A stretch of DNA of 64,000 nt. It comes from Diadema setosum (Eukaryota > Echinodermata > Echinoidea > Diadematoida > Diadematidae). How positions within the stretch are numbered: the stretch's first letter is position 1; every line of letters begins with the position of its first letter. The notes under the pieces are model-generated. The model was not told where the DNA came from, ran no database searches, and saw nothing but the letters and a program-made list of their open reading frames with translations. Of this stretch, positions 46,206 to 64,000 are shown one piece after another. Location of the stretch: positions 9,325,654 through 9,389,653 of the forward strand of contig NC_092685.1 of the NCBI RefSeq assembly GCF_964275005.1. The letters run 5' to 3'. The position numbers and the translations under genes are program-made.

Positions 46206-47693
46206 CAGATACACCTTAAGAGTTGTATTTTGTGATTAAGTGGAATATTTCAAAAGCAGTTAGAGACTTAGAAATACTTTTGAAGATTTTTGATGTTGAC
46301 AGTGCCTTCAACCCAATACAATATGTACTTTAGATCACTAGCATTGCTCCAGATCACTGGAATTTCAGATGACATATAAGCTCCCCAGGCAAAAAATTGA
46401 CTATTCTTTCTGGTTTTGTTTGTTGAAATTGGATGCAAATGAGTGCATCTTTCTTTCATGTATAAATTTGAAAAGTCTTTGTGTTGATAATTCTTTAAAC
46501 ATTAGTCTCAATGTGTTAACATGTGACTCTTGTGAATGTGATAAAAATTCAGAACAAAATTACTGCATTTAAAGAAAAACGAATACTGTTAAAGTGAAAA
46601 CTTTGCAGGATTATTGTTTTTCCTTTGCACTGCAAAATATTTCAAGTTTACGCTATGAGGACCCAGAGTGCTAAATAATTCCAGCAATTCTCGTCATTGC
46701 TTTACATATCAGTCCTCTACTCTAGTTCATCAAGGACGTCTCTCGTGCATTTGCCGCAATTGAGACAAGTGATAGAGTGTGTAGCACAAACTACTTTCTT
46801 ACATTGAATCTTCATTTAACAATTGTGTATACTGTAAATAATATTCCTTGTGCTCTGTTTAGAATATTGTTTTTCTGAGCTTTGTGTGCATGAATATAAA
46901 CAAGTGTACACTTGTGCAATAACTGGTCCTTTTCGCAGACTATCGTACTTCGAGGTAAGATTAAATGCAAATAATTACATCTTTTGTGCACAGTGTGTAG
47001 CTGTTTCTGTGTTGCCCCATGACCCCACAAGGCATATTCCTGTCCCCATAATCCTCGCATGAGAATGTCATATGGCAAAATTGTCAAATCGTCAAAGGTC
47101 AGTTGCAAAGGATGGAATGGAAGCACAAAAATGGACACCAGAAAGGAAATTCATTTTCTTGCGGAGACAACAAAGAAAATCCAGTGTGAACGTGGTGCAT
47201 GGCAACATTTGCTAATTCTTGCTGTGTGTGTATGTCATCTCGCTGTGTACCATTAACCTTGTGATACAAACATGAATAGGTCTTCACACATTCCTGGTGT
47301 TTGGCATGCTGAAAATGTTTAATTATTAAGTTTACCACATACTTGCAAATAGATGGACCGGTCACCTTGTAATTATGCTGGAAGAGTACTTATCCTCTCC
47401 AGAGCTATGTATGTACGGTATGCTAGTTTATGCCATTTTCAGTATGCTCTGTGCATTTTCTATTGCAAAGTCATCTTATTGTGCAGTCTGCAATGTGGAT
47501 ATATGTAAATGTTGTTTATGTTTTTGCATTAAAACTGTAATGCATATTTAAGCGCAATATGAAAAATCTCGATTTTTTTTTTTCCACACGTCTGTGTCAG
47601 ACTTGTCAGGACACCAACAACACAAGATCAGAGTTGGAGACTCTCACAGTACCACATCAATATCAAGAAACGTCCATGGGACTTACTGTAAAA

Positions 47694-47924
47694 CCAGAAA
47701 TGTTCGAGGGCATGAAACTTTTGCAAATTTGGCAAGGAGCCAAGATTTGCACAAGTAGAATGCATGCAAAACTTTAAAAATCCCTTTATTAATAGTACAT
47801 GTAGTATACATGTACTTTAATTGTTTTCATGGTCAGCAACTCCCACAAATTTCATGCCACGAAAAAAGCTGTCTACTCCAATTTGCAAAAGTTTCATGCC
47901 ATGAATGTTCCTGGTTTTACAGTT
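47694..47924. mobile_element. TA-target MITE (CTGTAAAAC ends), worn copy
   Basis: TACTGTAAAACCAGAAATG at the left and CTGGTTTTACAGT at the right. Most CG steps of the relatives have changed to TG or CA (for example TTTGCAAAT for TTCGCGAAT), the sign of an older, methylated copy. Confidence 0.75.
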
Positions 47925-47975
47925 CACCAGTAAGTACATGGGGTATAAATTTAGAATATGACAGCTCTGTAAATG

Positions 47976-48130
47976 GTTTAGATCATTGCTTCTCAATCTT
48001 CTTTTACCCGAGGCCCACTGTGGCTCCTACAATTATTTTTTGAGGCCCAGTTACATTGAATATGAATATTTTTTATTTTTCATTTTTGGCCGACATCATT
48101 GCCCACTGGTTGAAAAGCAGAGGTTTAGTT
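47976..48130. mobile_element. hAT-like MITE with 8-bp target duplication
   Basis: GTTTAGAT (47976-47983) and GTTTAGTT (48123-48130) flank a 139-bp unit. Its ends CATTGCTTCTCAATC and, on the other strand, CTCTGCTTTTCAACC resemble the hAT consensus CAGTGCTTCTCAAC. 8-bp duplications are the mark of hAT elements. Confidence 0.72.
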
Positions 48131-48271
48131 GCTATGAAAGTGAAAATACAAGGAAGGATCTCTGAGCAAACAAAACAGAAAAATGTGATGCATGAAAACA
48201 GAAAGGCCGAGAATGGAGAAATAGTCACTGGCCAACAACACTCTAGGCATAGGGTGTATGGAAGCAAGTAA

Positions 48272-48462
48272 TACAGTGGACTCGCGTTATAGTGAAGTCC
48301 TCAGGACTGGCAGTTTTCTTTCGTTATATCGAAATTTCGTTATAACTGAACAAATAAGCAATAAAAGAACATAGAGCCGATAATTTTACGACCTGGATTT
48401 TTATTTCGTGGTAACCGGAATTTCGTTATAACTGTGTTCGTTATAATGGGAGTGCACTGCAT
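48272..48462. mobile_element. pogo/Tigger-like MITE, intact copy
   Basis: TACAGTGGACTCGCGTTAT at the left, GTTATAATGGGAGTGCACTG at the right, internal TTTCGTTATAAC words on both arms. The CAGT start and TA target are as in the pogo/Tigger group. Confidence 0.78.
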
Positions 48463-49727
48463 GAGACATGTTTTCAGGCACCATCCACAAGGATACTATG
48501 TTCTCCTCTTGTTTTCTCTCTTTGTGAACATGGCTCCTTTGTCAAAATTCTGTGTCTTACATTCTTATGTTTGGACCTTGATATGGATGTTGTTGGGGTT
48601 TTTTCCCATTCCCATGAGAGTCATTAACCACAACAGTCCATCACAGTAACACTGCTTTTCAAGGCAGATTGAATAAGACAATGACACATTGATGTTTATA
48701 CAATATCTATTTAATACAGGTACTTTACTCTAAATCTTTTGAGACACATACAAGAGCAAGTAAAATTCTGGTTTAAAAGCAAAATGCAGTAACATAACAT
48801 ATGACATTACATAACATTAACTTTATATTCATGTAGCATGAGTAAAACTTTTAAATGTACCACAATTATAAAAGTAAATGGCAGAGAGAACTTATAATTT
48901 ACTTGTGTACAAAACTACATATTCAGAGAGGGAATTATATGTCGTGTGATGATCATCCAACCTTCTGTTCCTGAAAATTGATCAATAAAGTGTATTTGAA
49001 GTGTAGAAAGCCTTGTATCTAACACTATGCATCTGGCCACTGTCTTCAGGTGGCATAACTTTTAGTTCTACATGTGAACTCAAAGGCACTGAAGAACCTA
49101 GATAATATTTGATACACAAATGAGAAATCTTGCGAGCTGTAGGTACAAATGCTTTGTCTAATTTTCCATAGTGTGCACAAGCAAAGTATCGGGAGAATAT
49201 TGGGCAAGAGTGACCTGCAGTTTTTGCAGTTGTTTGATAAATTTCTTATCCAGAGATGTAATGTAAAATTCTGAATTACAGCATGAGCTATTTATTATGG
49301 ATAAATGACAAGATAAACCAGTGTAAATTTGCTCATGGAAATCAATTCATTTCAAAAGTACATATCATCACGGTTGTTCATGACAATACAATAGTTCCAT
49401 GAGAGATGTCAAGGCTGATATTGTAATACCAACACTATTGAATACCTAATATTTTGTAGCAGTGTGACTATTGTGCTGCAGTCCCTATTACAAAGAAAAA
49501 AAAAACCAACAAACATATAACAACTCTGAATAATAGACTGTGAAACTCACAGACCTGTCAGACAAGTGGATATAGATTAAAAAAAACACACACTTCTCTA
49601 TGACAGATCAATCAGTGAGTACAATCAACATCTTTGTCACAATTCATGAGAAGTTGTGTTTTGACACCATATCTATAGTATGAGACTCTCACTACTTGGG
49701 CAATGTATATTTCTTCATGCTGGGGGT

Positions 49728-49744
49728 GGGGGGGGGGGGGGGGG
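49728..49744. repeat. Poly(G) run
   Basis: Seventeen or so G, extending a GGGGGTGGGG block; may form a G-quadruplex. Confidence 0.85.
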
Positions 49745-50348
49745 TGGGATTACATGAGAATGATGAAAATGAACCAGTGGGATCAATGTTGATTAGAACT
49801 AAAGCTCATATGAGAGATATAGAGCTACATTAGTTCATTTTGCCCACAAGCATTGACCTCAAGAAGTAAGCCCTCTTGTTAATGAGGTTGGTTGAGCCTG
49901 GCACTTTGAGAAAGAGCTAGAAAAAAAAAAATCATTTTTTTTTTCTCCCCTAGACACTTCATTGATAAATTTGATACTGATTTTGTGATATGTCATGGAT
50001 ACAAAGAGAGCATATGAATGTTAACATTCAGTCAGAAGTGACATGCAATTTTACTTGCCACAATTCCCATCAAAACATTGATGAGAAAATAGTATTTCTC
50101 CAACATCAACTTGCTGGGAACATATTTAATGCCCAAAGATCAAAACGAGTTATTATATTGAAGACACAGTGACTTGCCTGCCACAACAAATTTGTTTATT
50201 GCCTGATCCTTGGTGAATGATTTTTGAATACCTGGTACCATATGTAAGAGAGAGAATACTATGACAAATTGAAACAAATGTAGCTGTGTCTGCATCCTGC
50301 ATCCTAAAATCCTAAATGATTAACCATACATTTTGAAGACACGACATT

Positions 50349-50515
50349 CACTTCTTCTTCTTCTTCTTCTTCTTCCTCTTCCTCCTCTTTTTCTTCTTCA
50401 TCTTCTTCTTTTTTTTTTATGGTACTTTCAGTCTTTTTTGCGCCTTGAGCATTTACTCAGAATGGGAAATGGCACCATAAAAATTGTATGTATTATCATT
50501 ATTATCATGACTATT
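50349..50515 (+). mobile_element. (CTT)n tract and LINE/SINE 3' end fragment
   Basis: CTT tract to 50419, then ATGGTACTTTCAGTC and CAGAATGGGAAATGGCACC, the same 3' end as at 25395-25510, ending in ATTATCATTATTATC. Confidence 0.5.
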
Positions 50516-50750
50516 TTAATAGGCTAGGTGAACTGAGCTGTGCATACATTGAGAGTCACATGCAGACCTAGCAAACATGGCATTGAAGAGAAACACTCCA
50601 GAAAAGAGCACAGAAAATAGGGCTGGATCTACATTTAAATGCCTTGGGCTATACACAGACTTACTGCAAATAATTGGCATTACTCTCTCTCTCTCTATCT
50701 AAGCTCCACAGACTGATGTCTTTACAACACTGTCTCATTTGGAATATATC

Positions 50751-50754
<4 letters not shown>

Positions 50755-50780
<26 letters not shown>
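50755..50780. repeat. Poly(A) run
   Basis: Twenty-six A just downstream of the SEC23 stop codon, on the strand opposite to the gene. Confidence 0.9.
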
Positions 50781-50781
<1 letters not shown>

Positions 50782-50958
50782 TGATTTTAAAACTTGTAAT
50801 AGTTACTGGACTTCATTTGACATGGGAAATGCACATTAAACTCACTTTGATTAATTTCTTGATCTATATACATGTAAATACATATCGCATATCTGTGTGC
50901 CTTTCCATGATTACTCAAATTTTGGCCACTCCGTTTTGTCCGGCTGGGGGAAGTTTGT

Positions 50959-63532
<12,574 letters not shown>

Positions 63533-63674
63533 TTACAAAATGACACCATTCTCAAATGGACTGCATCTTTGCACAATAGCTGGCATGACTTTACTTTCTG
63601 CCTCAGTTATTGTGACCACAACTTCTATAGGGATGATTCACGCTTAAATTTCCTAGATTATGTGTATTCCAAGT

Positions 63675-63884
63675 TACTGTAAAATAAGGTATTTTTGCGG
63701 CATGAAATTTTTGTGACTTGGAGCCAATGGCCTTTTCGCAGCATGAAATTTTCGCGAGTTGCCTCTAACATTCCATGCACATAGTGTAGACAAGAATTTT
63801 CGTGTGCATTTTAATTTCGTGAATCTTGGCTCTCACGAAATTCGCGAAATTAAAATGCACATGAACATTCCTAATTTTACAGTA
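63675..63884. mobile_element. TA-target MITE (CTGTAAAA ends)
   Basis: TACTGTAAAATAAGGTA at the left, CTAATTTTACAGTA at the right. Same orientation and length as 24985-25195 and very similar inside. It lies in the SEC23 intron upstream of exon 63278-63509. Confidence 0.82.
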
Positions 63885-64000
63885 ACTGTCAGCCTCTCTT
63901 AAAAATGGCAAGACTATTCATCTAGGAACAGACAGAAATTCAATGTAGAGACGAAGGATTGAAAGGTAATACCCTAACAGAGACTGATAGAGAGAAAGAA

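Larger units (their letters stand above)
45761..50958. other. Intergenic region between the CBM9-like gene and SEC23 (tail to tail)
   Basis: Must contain both 3' untranslated regions. Recognisable content: a T-run (46180-46205), three MITEs at 47694-48462, a G-run (49728-49744), a CTT tract with a LINE tail (50349-50515) and a long A-run (50755-50780). No gene is recognised between 45920 and 50958. Confidence 0.7.

Noticed and set aside
46812-47138. 108-codon minus-strand frame between the CBM9-like gene and SEC23
   Set aside because: No domain, no splice-linked neighbours, and typical of chance frames at this base composition.

Overview
The window is intron-rich, AT-rich animal DNA with three spliced protein genes buried in transposon debris. 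Vertebrate-like ADPGK and SEC23 exons, a secreted CBM9-like gene, and many small MITEs and short LINE 3' ends suggest a marine invertebrate deuterostome, most likely an echinoderm. That placement is an inference. All exon borders below were read by eye from GT/AG sites, reading-phase continuity and family resemblance.

Layout. ADPGK (ADP-dependent glucokinase) runs on the minus strand from 32134 down to 5282 in five exons, coding for 476 residues. A 2.8 kb spacer holding a TTAA-type MITE follows. A plus-strand gene of eleven exons (34930-45760, 361 residues) encodes a secreted, N-glycosylated carbohydrate-binding-module-9-like protein. Its proximal promoter holds a perfect GTCACGTGAC (CLEAR/TFEB-type) box and two related E-boxes. 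An intergenic stretch of 5.2 kb with a cluster of three MITEs separates it from the 3' part of SEC23 (minus strand, 50959 to beyond the right edge), of which the last six exons are visible, covering about 262 residues of the helical and gelsolin-like domains.

Mobile DNA explains most of the rest. I recognise a TA-target MITE family with CTGTAAAA ends, pogo/Tigger-like MITEs with CAGTGGACTC ends, two TTAA-type MITE families, one hAT-like MITE with an 8-bp target duplication, two 1.3 kb elements full of AGGTCA half-sites, and several LINE 3' ends.

The most unusual object is in ADPGK intron 2 (10434-12078). It is a head-to-head palindromic array of 328-bp units that look identical by eye, four on the minus strand and two on the plus strand. 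Each unit carries a tRNA-Ala(AGC)-like gene with A and B boxes, followed by a T-run. The array is flanked by a 12-bp direct repeat. A short solo foldback (4234-4384) has the same outer ends and a clean 14-bp target-site duplication. Together they suggest a tRNA-derived foldback retroposon family that can carry tandem tRNA-like units, and this is my main candidate for an undescribed element.
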